Origin: Euglena gracilis | Taxonomy: Eukaryota > Euglenida > Euglenophyceae > Euglenales | Length of the DNA: 64,000 bases | Direction: 5' to 3' | NCBI GenBank assembly: GCA_039621445.1 | Contig: CP154956.1 | Coordinates: forward strand, 83,262,474 to 83,326,473 | Shown: positions 13,601 to 25,600 of the stretch, one piece after another | Numbering within the stretch: position 1 is the stretch's first letter | Layout of the letters: the number at the start of each line of letters is the position of its first letter | The notes under the pieces: generated by a model | The model's input: the letters and a program-made list of their open reading frames with translations, nothing else | What the model was told of the DNA's origin: nothing | The model's database searches: none | Translations under genes and position numbers: made by a program

Positions 13601-16600
13601 TGACCGAAAATTTTTGACCCCCCAAAACGACCAAAAGTGCCATTCTGGGCACTTTTTTGGGCAAAAATTTGCCAAAAATGCAAAAAAATTTCGGCGCAAA
13701 GCGCCGGAGGAAAAAATTGACCCTTTTTGGGGGGGTCCCGGGTACCCCCCCAGGGTCGGTCCGGACCCCCCTGGCAGGTGGGGGGGGGGGGACCGGACCC
13801 CCCTGCGGGCCAGGAGGGGGGGGGGGGGGGGGACACCCCCCCACCTAAACCATGTACGCCCTCCTTATATCAAACCCTGGCCCCCCCCCCCCCGGGGTCC
13901 TGGGGGACCGACAAAAAATGGCCGAAAAATTGCGAAAAATGCTAAAAATAGCACTTTTCAAAAAAATTTAGCGCCCACCCACCCCATCCCCCCCCCGGGG
14001 GTCCACGACTAAAAAAACCCCTGGTGGGGGACTTATTGGGTGGAGGTTAAATAACACCCCTCCAAAAATAAGACTTAAATAAATAATAATAGAAATAAGT
14101 CTTATTTTTGGGGGTGCGCTACTGGAAACCTCCAGGGGGAGGGTCCTATTTTTTGGATTTTTTCTTGATGGAACTGGGCCAGAAAAAAAACATCATTTTC
14201 AGGTTCCCAAAAACAGCAAAAGCCTTCAGCGCTTCGCGCAACATGTAAATTGGCGCACGACATTAACCATGCTTTTTGCACTTCAAAAATCCAAAAAAAT
14301 TTCGAAATTTCATCATTTTTGTCCTGAAATTGGGGTTTTTGGTAAATTTTTCAAGGATTTTTTTCATCGTCTCCAGCGCTCCAAGGGTCTTATTTGGGGG
14401 GGGGGGGGGGGTAAATAAGGGGGGGGGGGGCAATAAAAAAAGGTGGGAAAGAGGAGGTTTGAGGGGCCAATGAAAAAGATTCAGCCCAAACCCCATAACT
14501 TTAAGAGAAGGTCAAAATGATGCAGAATGGGGAAACATTCTCTTTTTTTAAAAAAAAGATCCTCTGCCCTGATCTGGGGGAAAGAGCTTCGGATTACCCA
14601 GACAACTGTGTGTACATATTCTTTTGTCAAGTCAACCTGAACACATTGTTTTGGAGAAAAACGCGGAGGAACTATGACCTGCAGTCGGAACTTCCCATGA
14701 AGCAGACAGATGACCGCAAGGGTGACAGCAGGGTCGGAGAACCTCATGAAAGCGCAACCTGCACAACACCAGAGGCAAAAGACAAAACATTGGCAGGCAA
14801 AACGCTCCTGAGAATCCAGAACGAGAAACATGCCATAATGCACTCTGTGGCATCAAGAAAATTGAGAGTTGGGGGAAAAGATGCCTTGGGGAACCTTGTC
14901 AGAAACCCAACCCTAATATCCGCACCTTTTCTTAAACGTCCCGCACAGGCTTCTTTTTAAGACCCCCGGGGGGGGGAGGGGGGGGTCCCCCCCCCACCCA
15001 CCCAGGGTGGCGCGGGACCCCCCCAAAATCGGGCCCGTTAAAGGCAATTTCCAAAAATTTTCGGCGCTTCGCGCCGAAAAGGTATACCCAGCGCCTCCGG
15101 CGCGGGACCCCCCCCCGGGGGGGGTCCGGCCCGGACCCACCCACCCACCCCCCCTCCCCCCCCAGGGGGGGGTCTGCTGACTTAAAAAGAAGCCTGGTCC
15201 CGCACAGACAGTAATGAAAATCCTTTCCTGTTTGGAAAAATTTGGCAACTTGACATTCACATCTATTACATATGAATATTTAACCAAAGACTAATGCCCC
15301 TCAGTGAATGACAAAGAGGGGGGGGGGCAACAAGGTCAAAATTTTCCTTCCGGCGCTTTGTGCCCAAAATTTTGGGCATTTGTTGGCAGATTTTTGCCCA
15401 AAAAGTGCCCGCAATGGCCCGGACTGGAGGGGGGGTGTCCCTCCCTGCTGGACCGGAGGGGGGTCCGGTCCTTATATCGTATCCCGAAGTGACCCCCCTC
15501 TCCCCCCGGGGCCTCCTGGTTTGTGATGTTCAGGCTTTGCTTCTGAAGCGCATTGAATTCTTCTGCTGATTGATACTGTCGTTTTTGACCGCCATTGACA
15601 AAAAAAACATCCTGTTGATGATTGTGCTGCTGTGCTGCATTGAGGTTTGATGGCACAAAAGTGGATTGGGGATCACGCCTTTGCTGCTGCGGTCAGTCTT
15701 GTCTCGCAGAACATTGATGTCCTCCAGGCGCCCAAAATTTTCGAAAATTTGGCGGATGTCCTGTTCGGCAAAGAGGTCAGCAACAGGATTCCTTCAATGA
15801 GTGAGCCCCCCCCCCCAGGCAGGCACTCGAGAGCAAAAGGCACCTCTGTCAGTCCCAGCAGCGTCCACCCAGAAAAAAATCCCCCGAAGAAGGACAAAGA
15901 ATGCTCTGGGGGGGTTTTGTGCCTGCTTTTTAGCAGTGGGGTTGCAGATAATGCACTTTTGGCCATGTGCCCGACCTTTGCTTCTTGCAAAAGCACAATG
16001 AATCCTCCCTGTGATTAAGCAAGGAGGACCCTGTGGAACTGCCCCAAATGTCGAATGGGGTTTGTCATCTGGCACCAGGAACTCCAACCCCAAAATGCCA
16101 AAACGTTTTAGGTTCCCGAACCCCAGATACTGGGATTTTGCAACTTCCACACAAATTGTGTGCAATGGAAACTGGGGGGGGTCAGGTTCAGTTGGAGAGC
16201 TTGGTTCATTGACATCTTTGAGTTTCATTTGTTGAAAAAAAATGTGTAGGCTTTTTTAACTCGGGAAACCACCCAGGGGGGGTTGTAAAACATGCCACAC
16301 CTTCTCCGGTGCTTTGCGGAACCGAGAACAATTTTGGGTCCGGGGGGGGCAGGGTCCCGGACATACCATTGGGGGGGGGGGGAGGAGTTACTGTTCACTT
16401 TCAAAGAATGGGTCAGCCACTTTTCAAAAACAGTCACCCACTTGGGATGTAGCAATAGCATAATCCCATATGGTCCTTGGGTCTGAATATGGTCCTTGGG
16501 TCTGAAGGGGTGGTCTGGACCCCGGCCCCCCTTGCGCAACACCAATGCTCACTTCTCCTGGGGACAGGGGACCCTGCTGAACAGAAGCCTGGTCAGGAAG

Positions 16601-19600
16601 CTGACCAATGAACAGTTTTCCCACAGAGGGCAAATCATCATTGGAGTAGACGATGTGCGGGACCAACGAATTTGGGAGCACTCCATTTGCAACATCCGCT
16701 TGGACCCCATTTGACACCAACGTCAGCTCTTCGGCGGAGCTCATCAGAGCGGTCACACTTCCTGGTACAGAGAAAAGGGCGACGTCAAAAAGCCGTTCAC
16801 GGAAAAATAACACAAATCCCAAGCGATTGCATTGCTCAGAAGAACCTTAATGCACAGCGTTACCTGAAGCAAATTTTGAAATATATGGTGTTACCTGAAG
16901 TATGCATCTCAGACACAGTTCTTTCGAATTAACTTTGCATCAAATGTCTGGGTGGGCAGGCGCCGCCAAGCCTGCCCACCCTTGGTGGGCAGGGTTGGTG
17001 ACGGTCAAGTCCACAGGACAGATAAAATTTCCCCCGTACCATTTCAAGGCAGGAGGGGGCGCTCGACCCCCCCCCAAAAGTTACATTTTCCTTCCAGCGC
17101 TTCTTTGCGCCAAAATTTTTTGGATTTTGACAATTTTGCCCAAAAAAGTGCCCAGAGTGGCACCTTTGGCCACTTTGGGGTCAAAATCTTGCGGACTGGT
17201 GCTTCGGGCCGGGCCAAAATTCAGTCACCCGGACCACACTATTGTGTAGGTGGGGGAGGTCCGACCCGCCAACCTCCCACCTGCCTTTATATCGAAGCCT
17301 GGTCTGTTCCACCACCCTCCCTAGATGCTGGGAGGGGGAATGAGGCATCTGCGCAGTGGGGGGTGCGCGGTGGTAGGGAAGCCCCCGAATGTTAAATTTA
17401 AAGGTATGGGGGAGGGCGGGATGTATGGGAAGCCCAGAGGGTGGGGTTCAGGGGTTTTTTTAAAGGCCGGGGGGGTCCCCCATGCTCACCCACCCCTGGG
17501 GGGCCCCCGGGGGGGGTCAACTCAATTTTCCCGAAAATGGCCAAAAATTGCGAAAAATGCTACAAATAGCACCTTTTTGAAAAAAATTTGTCGCCTTTTG
17601 CGCCGAAAAATATATCCCACTCCCCTCTGGGGGGACCCCCCAGGGGGCTCGGCCAGACACACCCACCCTACCCCCCCCCCAGGCTGTTTTTTTACCAACC
17701 CCGGGGAGGGGGTCCGGAGTGCCAGGCAGGCACTACCCCCCCCCCCCGGGGGGGGGCCAGGGCACACTTTTGGCCGTGTGGTGCCCCCCCCTCCGGGGGG
17801 GGGGTCGGATCGGGAGTGCATTGGAGTGCCTGCCCAGGCAGGCACCCCCCCCGGGGGGGGTCGGCACCCAACTAAAATACAGCCTGCCCCCCCCCCCCCG
17901 GGGGCCCAGACAAAAAAAACCCCTGGTGGGGTTCCAGATCCCCTAACACGGTCGCCCCCCCCCCCACGCGGGGTCGGTCCAGACCTCCTTTGGCAGGTTG
18001 GGATTGGGATTAGGATTAGATGCGACGACAGTGCAATGCCCAACGTCGACGGGGCCACGAAGGCCCTGTCTCCAAGGGGCCCACCCTGGGCCCGGACGCC
18101 GCTCCATGAAGAGGTTGGTGCAGCATGCTGGCCCTCAGGTGGGGCTTTGGCAGGTGGGGGGGGGGGGTGGTCCGGACCCTCCCCCCACCCCGGTCCAGGA
18201 GGGGGGCACCCCTCCAATAAAACCCTATACGCACTCCTTATATCGAACCATGACAGACCCCCCTAAACCCCCCCCCCCCCCCCAAATAATACCCCCCCCG
18301 GGGTATTATTTTTTCGCCCGAAGTCCCGGCCCGGGGGGGGGGTATTATTTGGGGGGGGGGGTATTATTTTTCCAAAATTTTCGAAATTTTCCGAAGTCCC
18401 GTAAAACCCAAAATAGCACCCAAAACCGCCCTTTGGGGTCATTTTTTGCACTTTCTTGTGAAATTTACCATTTTTGGAGGTCAGATGAGCCAGAAAAATC
18501 CTTTTTTTCCATAATTTGTTGTCAGAAATTGTGATTTTTACCTACATTTTCAGGTCAAAAATACGGGCCTTCGGCCCGAAACCGGGGGGGGGGTATTATT
18601 TCGGCGGCCGAAGTCGGACCCCAAGGGGGGGGGGTATTATTTGGGGGGGTATTATTTGGGGGGGTTTTACCACCTTGCCCTGGGGAGGGGGGGGTCCCGA
18701 CCCCCCCCAACCACCTTAATGCCGTCGGGCTTCCCGTCCTGGGGGGATAACAAAGCGAAATGCCAAATTTTTTGAACTCCCAAAACTTGCCAAAAATGCC
18801 ATTTTTGAGCATTTTTTGGATTTTTTTCGGCAAGTTTTGTTTTCCTGCACTGTTTTGCTGGAAAATGCAGAAAATTTGATTTCCCCCTTTGACACATTGC
18901 ACACTTCTGGATGTTTTGATGTTTTCGAAATTCGAAATACGAGCATTTTTGGACCACACATCACCCATTACCCCAGGGACACTACCACCCCCCCCTGAAA
19001 AAGCCCGCCCCCCCCCCCCCAAAGTCAACAAAGGCACGAGGGAAGGGTTTTTTGGAAGGAGGATTTTGGCCTCTTTGATTTTTTGTCCTTGTGAACCATC
19101 ATTGTCGCTCTTTATTTAAGCACCACCCTGAAACAAATGTTGTTGTCCAATGCAAAATTTGAGTTTTGTGCACCAGCAGGTGCTATGTCCATCTTGGGTT
19201 CAGATTCCATGGTTCTCTATGACACGGGCGGCTTAAGCTCCCAGGGGTCCGAAAATCCCCCCCCTGGAATCGTCCAGAAAAATGCGGCCCTATGGGGGGG
19301 GGGTTTCAGCCACTGCCTGTACCACCCCCCCCCCTTTATTTGAGCACACCCACGGGCCAAGGGACCCCCCAAATGCTCAAATAAGGGGGGGGTCAAATAA
19401 GGGGGGGTCAAAAATTCCTTTAGAAAGCGGGCAAAAAAAATTTTCGGCGCCTTCGGCGCATGAAAAAAAAATTTCCCCGGACCCAAATGCTCAATTAAGG
19501 GGGGGGGGTCAAATAAAGGGGGGGGGGATTTTTGGACCCCTGGAAGCATGAGGTAGAACTGCCAAAATCGGGACAATTTCGGGGGGGGATTTTCGGGGAG

Positions 19601-22600
19601 GGGGAAGTTTTCAGCCACTGCCTGTAATGTCTCAAGTCATATCGAACCCTGCTTCGGGGGGGTCTTCCAGCTTGGGATTTTGTCAGGAAGCGTTTGTTGG
19701 CGGAAAGAGCCACAAGCTAGACCCCATCCCCCCCCGGGGTGGGGGTCCCGGGGGGCCCCCTCGGAATTCCTCCGAGCATTATTTTCGTAAAATGGTAAAA
19801 TGGCTGTCATCATGTCAATCATGTCATCATGGAGCAGACATTCACTTAATGTGTATCACAACTTCGTGATGATGGACAATTTTTTTACACAGGTGCTGCA
19901 CAAATCCTTTTTGGGTAATACACATATGGCCCGCCCGAAGGGCGGCCGGATGGTGAAGGATTTTTGGCTTCCGGGTGCATAAACGAGCCAAAAAAATATT
20001 TGTATTACATCGAAAATTCTTGTGTATCATATTCACTAAATTTTTTATTGTGTACCATGTGGGGGGGTGACGGGCGTTAGGAAGTGTTGACACCTGTAGG
20101 TTCATTAGAGTCCTTCTTTAAATGAATGCAAAGATCTACAAGCTGCCCATGCCTTGCAAATAGCCCTGGAGAAAATGGAGAATTTGAGAATGAGTGAAAT
20201 TCAACGTCAGGGACCTTGAATATGTTCCAAAGGCCAATTGCTTGGGATTCCACCCACTGAGATTCGGTGTGCATAGCGGCTCCTGTGGGAAGAAAAAAAC
20301 TGCGTGGTATTCTATTTCAGAAATTCTCCAAAATTGGCCAAAAGGAAATTGTTCCTCAAAAACTCCCAATTTCTGGCCCAAGACCACCCAAAAACTGCTC
20401 AAATATGATTGCCACCTGTCTACAAGCCCTTTTGGACACTTTTTGGCACTTTTTATTTTGGGTCCCCCAGACGCCGGTTTCATGCCCGAACCGGCGTCTG
20501 GGACGCCGGTTCGGCGCAAAAATTTCCCGCCCGAACCGGCGTCCCAGACGCCGGTTCGGGCGTGAGACCGGAGCCCCCAGACACGGTTTCAAAAAAGAAA
20601 ACAAGTTGCTGTCTGCTCATGTTTGTAGATAATTTGTTGGCCATGACCCGTGTCCGCCGCAATTTTATATTTAGAAAGTATGTGACTAAAACAACCATTC
20701 CAGAAATCTAAGGCCATCTGCTGAAAGCTCTTGAGAAGAGCTTTCAATCGATGGGCAACATGGCAGCTGAAAAGTGGAATTTCAGATATGCAAATAGGGT
20801 CCGACAAATGCGGAAAAATGCGATCGCTGATTTTGAGAGCGCTTTGCAATCTGGCTGAGTTCTGTGGGTAAGCGAAAGGTGTTCGCGAGAACTTTCGTTT
20901 GATATGCAATATGCAAACAAATTAGGATGTCAAATTTTGGAATACACGATCGCTGAAAATAAGCGCTGCGTGCATTATGGCCGAATCCTGTGGCCATCTG
21001 TCGAAAGCCCTTGAGAAGAACTTTCAATTGATGGGTAACATGGCTTCATAAGCGTGGAATCTGCCAATTTCGACCGGCGGCCCATTTGGGCCAAAGTCGC
21101 CCAAAACTGCCCCAAACATGGGGATTTTCGGCGAAATTGGCCGTGATTCCTCAGCCGCCGGTTCGGGCATGAAACCGGAGCCCCCTAGCCACGGTTTCCA
21201 CACACAAATTGTGGCTGAGCCCAGATTTCAGCCTGAAAACGTGTTCACAGTTCAGGAGGGGCCCCCCTGAACACGTTTTCAGGCTGAAACCTGGGCTCAG
21301 CCACAATTCGTTTAAAAACGTTAACCATTCACGGGCTTCCCCACGTGAGGAATCGGGGTCCATTCACTAGTGAACACTACGGCAGTAGTGAATGGTTCAC
21401 TAGTGAACACCTGCGCACGGGTGCTCACTGAGGAATCGTGGCCAAAAAAATTCTGAAATTTCGGCAATGTGATTGGAACAGGAGGCCGACCTCAACATGT
21501 CATAAGCAAGAAAGGCAATGCAAATGGCTGAAATCAAAACAGTGAGCAACTCGTCCGCCTGCAAAACGTTGTTGTTGTTTGCCAACCCACCCTTGGCCTC
21601 CTGTGCTTTTTTGGCCCTTTCATGCGTAACGAGGGGCCGCATCAAAGCATTGAATTGCGGGAACTGGCTTACAAATGAGGGTACGATGATGGCAAAAACG
21701 GGAGCCAATGCCTTGTAAATGTTGCTCACAGCATTTACATATGTCCGAAAACTGGACACTGGCATGGATTGAAGGCGGCCATCTTTTCCAGCCTTTTCCT
21801 GCCTTGTTTTGACCCAGGCATCGGCTTCCTGCTGCGTTTTAAAAAGTTCGCGAGCATCAATGCACCATCTGGCCGATCCCACCAAAACTTCGTCCAAAGA
21901 GGCAAAAACAACGCCATGCCGGTTGCAAACATCAATGTACTCCAAAAAACATTTCAACACAGCATGGTTCTTGGGGCCTAGGTCTTCATTTTCACCACTG
22001 GGGAGGGAGCCCAAAAGGGCATCCACTGCTGTGGCTCCTAGGGACCAAGCACCACGTAAAACAGTCAAAAGATCATCTACGTTAGGGGGGTGGGGCATCT
22101 GAGCTTCCATCATGTTGGCAAAACGCTTCATTGGACTGTGAGCGAAAAAGATTGGAGGGTAAAAAAACATAAAAAAATTCGGATTCCAATCACTAGTGAA
22201 CATGTGCGCACTAGTGATATGTTCACTAGTGCACACTTGGGACTAGTGATCAAAAGTGGCCATTCACTAGTGCGCTATAGCGCACTAGTGAATGCCCCAA
22301 GTTCACTAGTGAATGCTAAAGACGCGATTTTGGCCGATAGGGATCTCGTCAGGAACCGCTAGGCTACTGTGGGGAAGCCCGTGAATTTGGGTAACGTTTT
22401 TAAGCCAAAATCGGGGTTCAATCACGATTCCCGGTGCGGAAACGGGGGGCGCCTTCGGCGGCCGAATGCGCCCCCCGTTTCCGCACCGGGAATCGTGATT
22501 GAACCCCGATTTTTCTTATAAAAAACGTGTTCAGAGCCCGCCAAATGCCTGCCCTGAAATTCGTGGTCATGATTCACACAAGGGGTCAAAACCGCAAAAA

Positions 22601-25600
22601 TGTGAAATTCAGACCCAAAAAACGGCGCCTAATGGAAAACGTGCCTGACCACAGATGCCTTAATGGAAAACGCGTTATTGCCACAGATGCCTTAATGGAA
22701 AACGTGTCTGACCACAGATGCCTTAATGGAAAACGTGTCATTGCCACAGATGCCCTAATGGAAAACGTGTTACCCCTCCCCCCATACCTAAACGCACGGC
22801 AAACTTTGTGAGCCCCGTGAAGCGTGGAAAAATCTGATGACCACCGCTGGCCGTGTGTTGAAAAGAGCTTTCAATCGAGGGGTAACTTGGTAAACCACCC
22901 CCCCAAATAATACCCCCCCAAATAATACCCCCCCCCAAATAATACCCCCCCCCCCCTTGGGGTCCAACTTCGGCCGCCGAAATAATACCCCCCCCCTGGT
23001 TTCGGGCCGAAGGCCCGTATTTTTGACCTGAAAATGTAGGTAAAAATCACAATTTCTGACAACAAATTATGGAAAAAAAGGATTTTTCTGGCTCATCTGA
23101 CCTCCAAAAATGGTAAATTTCAAGAAATTACAAGAAAGTGCAAAAAATGACCCCAAAGGGCGGTTTTGGGTGCTATTTTGGGTTTTATGGGACTTCGGAA
23201 AATTTCGAAAATTTTGGAAAAATAATACCCCCCCCCCAAATAATACCCCCCCCCCTCGGGCCGGGACTTCGGGCGAAAAAATAATACCCCGGGGGGGAGT
23301 ATTATTTGGGGGGGGGGGGGTTTACCCCAACGTTGCACGCAGCCCGAGATACGCTCGCAATCGTCGGATTGGCCAGAATCTTAGTCGAAATTTGTGGTGG
23401 TTTTGGGTGCTGCTTGGCTTAAAATGCTTAACAAACCATACAGAAACGATTTTTGTCTTCGAATCGATGGCATCTGGGGTCAAGGGAGGTAGAAGGATTG
23501 TGAAATTAGGATTTCCCAGTGACAGGAAATAAGAGCACCAAGCGTGGCTGAATTTGGTCGTCGCCACCAGTCGTCTGATGAAAAGAGTTTTCGATCGAGG
23601 GGTGAGTTTGCACCTGAACAACTTTCACAGCCAGAGATCCACTCGCGATCGTCGATCGATTTCGCAAAATGCATTTTCGGACGATTTCGGACGACACGTG
23701 ATTGCCACAGATGCCCTAATGGAAAACGTGTCATTGCCACAGATGCCTTAATGGAAAACGTGCCTGACCACATATGCCTTAATGGAAAACGTGTCATTGC
23801 CACAAATGCCCTCATGGAAAACGTGTTCATGACCACGAATTTCAGGGCAGGCATTTGGCGGGCTGAACACGTTTTTAAAAACTGTGTCCCAGACGCCGGT
23901 TCAGGCGGTAGTCCGAACCGGCGTCCCAGGCACAGGTTTCACGCCCGAACCGGCGTCTGGGACACAGTTCTCGATACAGGAGCTGTTTTTTGCTTCTTTG
24001 AATTTGACAATTTTTTCTTAAAAAAAACACCCCCCAGAAGGTTTCTTTTGAACGCCAAAAACTGCCCAAAAAATGGTCAAAAAATCCAAAATTCTTTTTG
24101 ACTGCTTTTTTTCCCATTTTGGGTGGGGAAATTTTTGACAAAAATGACCCAGAAGTTCCAAAAATGATTAAATTTTTATATCCGTGGACTGAGGCCCAAG
24201 ACACACACTGTGTCTCGTGGACTGAAAAATAAAAGGTGTTTGCCAGAAATGCGAGGTGTTCTACATCTTTGGATGTGGTGCCGCGCTGTGCCCGGCGTTG
24301 TTGCTCAGCTTGATTGATGAGGGTAGCCTCATCAAACAAATATCTGGGGTCAATGACCCAACCAGCCCATGCGGAAAAAAAGCCCTCCAGGTCCTCATAC
24401 TGAGCGTTCAGATGTTTACACACCTGCTGGAACTCCAACAGGCGTGTAACAGCTACACGCTCAGCCTTTGCGGTCCCTTTTGGCTTCTCTTCCAACACGT
24501 TGGCCAACAACGTACCGTGTATTGGGTCAACAGCAGGGCCCTTCTGCAAATCGACCAAATACTTTTCCAGTGTAGCAACAAATTCATCTGGTTTCGGGGG
24601 TCGGGGGAGCATGCGGTCCACACTGTTTGCGGTCTTCTTCATTTTCCGAAAGAAAAAAACTGCAAGGACAGGTAGTGGAATGTGGTAAAACTTGTCCACG
24701 ACAAACCTTCATGCTCTAAGCCAAGTTATTGGGGGGCACTTGTTGGTCGGACCAGTGGGAATTCTTGATTTTTTCAGTTCACGAGGACACACACTGTGTC
24801 TCGTGGACTGCCAGTCCACGAGACACAGTGTGTGTCCTCGTGAACTGAAAATTTGACAAAAAATCGCAAAAAAATACGGGGTAGACATTGCGTGGCTAAG
24901 TTCCACGAGACACAGTGTGTGTCTTGGGCCTCTTAGTCAACGGATATAGACAAAAATCGTCCATTGTAACCCGGACACACGGTGTGTCCGGGTGACATGG
25001 ACGATTTTTGTGTAATATCTAGTATCCCGAAAATTTTCGGTGCAAAACTGAGCAGGCGTCAGAAAATAAAAATAGGTTTTTATACAAAAATCGACCGACA
25101 CTAACAGATTCAGCAGGGGCGCCGGGCGTGAGCGAGCGAAGCGAGCCGCCCGGCGCCCCTGCTGAATCTGTTAGTGTCGGTCAATTTTCTAAAATCTATT
25201 TTGTCTGGGACTGACGCCTGTCTTGATATTCATTCGACCGAACCGCCTGGACGGAAATATGGTCAAAAAAGTGGTTTTTGGCCCATTAACGGGCGCCTGA
25301 ATGGAAATCGACTGACATACCCCCCCCCCCCCATATTGTCCCTCGGCCCGGCCGACGAGGGGTTTTTTTGGCTCGGTCAATGAAATTTCCTTTGGTACCC
25401 CCATATTGTCCCCCCCCCATATTGTCCCGTCGGGCCTCCTGGGGAGAGGTCGGTGGGACAATATGGGGGGGGGGGGTAAACGGGCGCATGAATGGAAATC
25501 GACTGACATAAACGGGCGCCTGAATGGAAATTGACTGACATAAACGGTTTCCGATGTCTTGGAAATCGACCAACCTTTTGTTTCCTTTTTTGAATGCCTT

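Larger units (their letters stand above)
24179..24946. mobile_element. ORF-bearing TA-type element with ACACACTGTGTC iterons
   Basis: Inverted ends tatccgt..cccaagacac and acactgtgtctcgtgg (left) match the complement at 24902-24946, flanked by TA (24177-78, 24947-48). The right subterminal region has a perfect 36-bp-arm palindrome (24775-24847) built from the same motif. Carries one minus-strand ORF. 768 bp. Confidence 0.7.

Noticed and set aside
15530-15637. Minus-strand DVFFVNGGQKRQYQSAEEFN as the exon following exon 5 of the RRM gene
   Set aside because: Phase fits a GT donor after SSKG, but the RNP1 at 14679-14758 (GCAFMRF) is a far better continuation; kept only as a possible alternative exon.
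17325-18266. Plus-strand 313-codon ORF, longest in the window, Pro/Gly-rich
   Set aside because: Runs through two nested hAT-like elements and their C/G tracts; no domain and no biased codon use beyond homopolymer content.
22624-22770. Regularly spaced repeats as a possible CRISPR array
   Set aside because: Units are contiguous variants of one roughly 31-bp sequence without unique spacers, within an inverted-repeat element of a eukaryotic genome.
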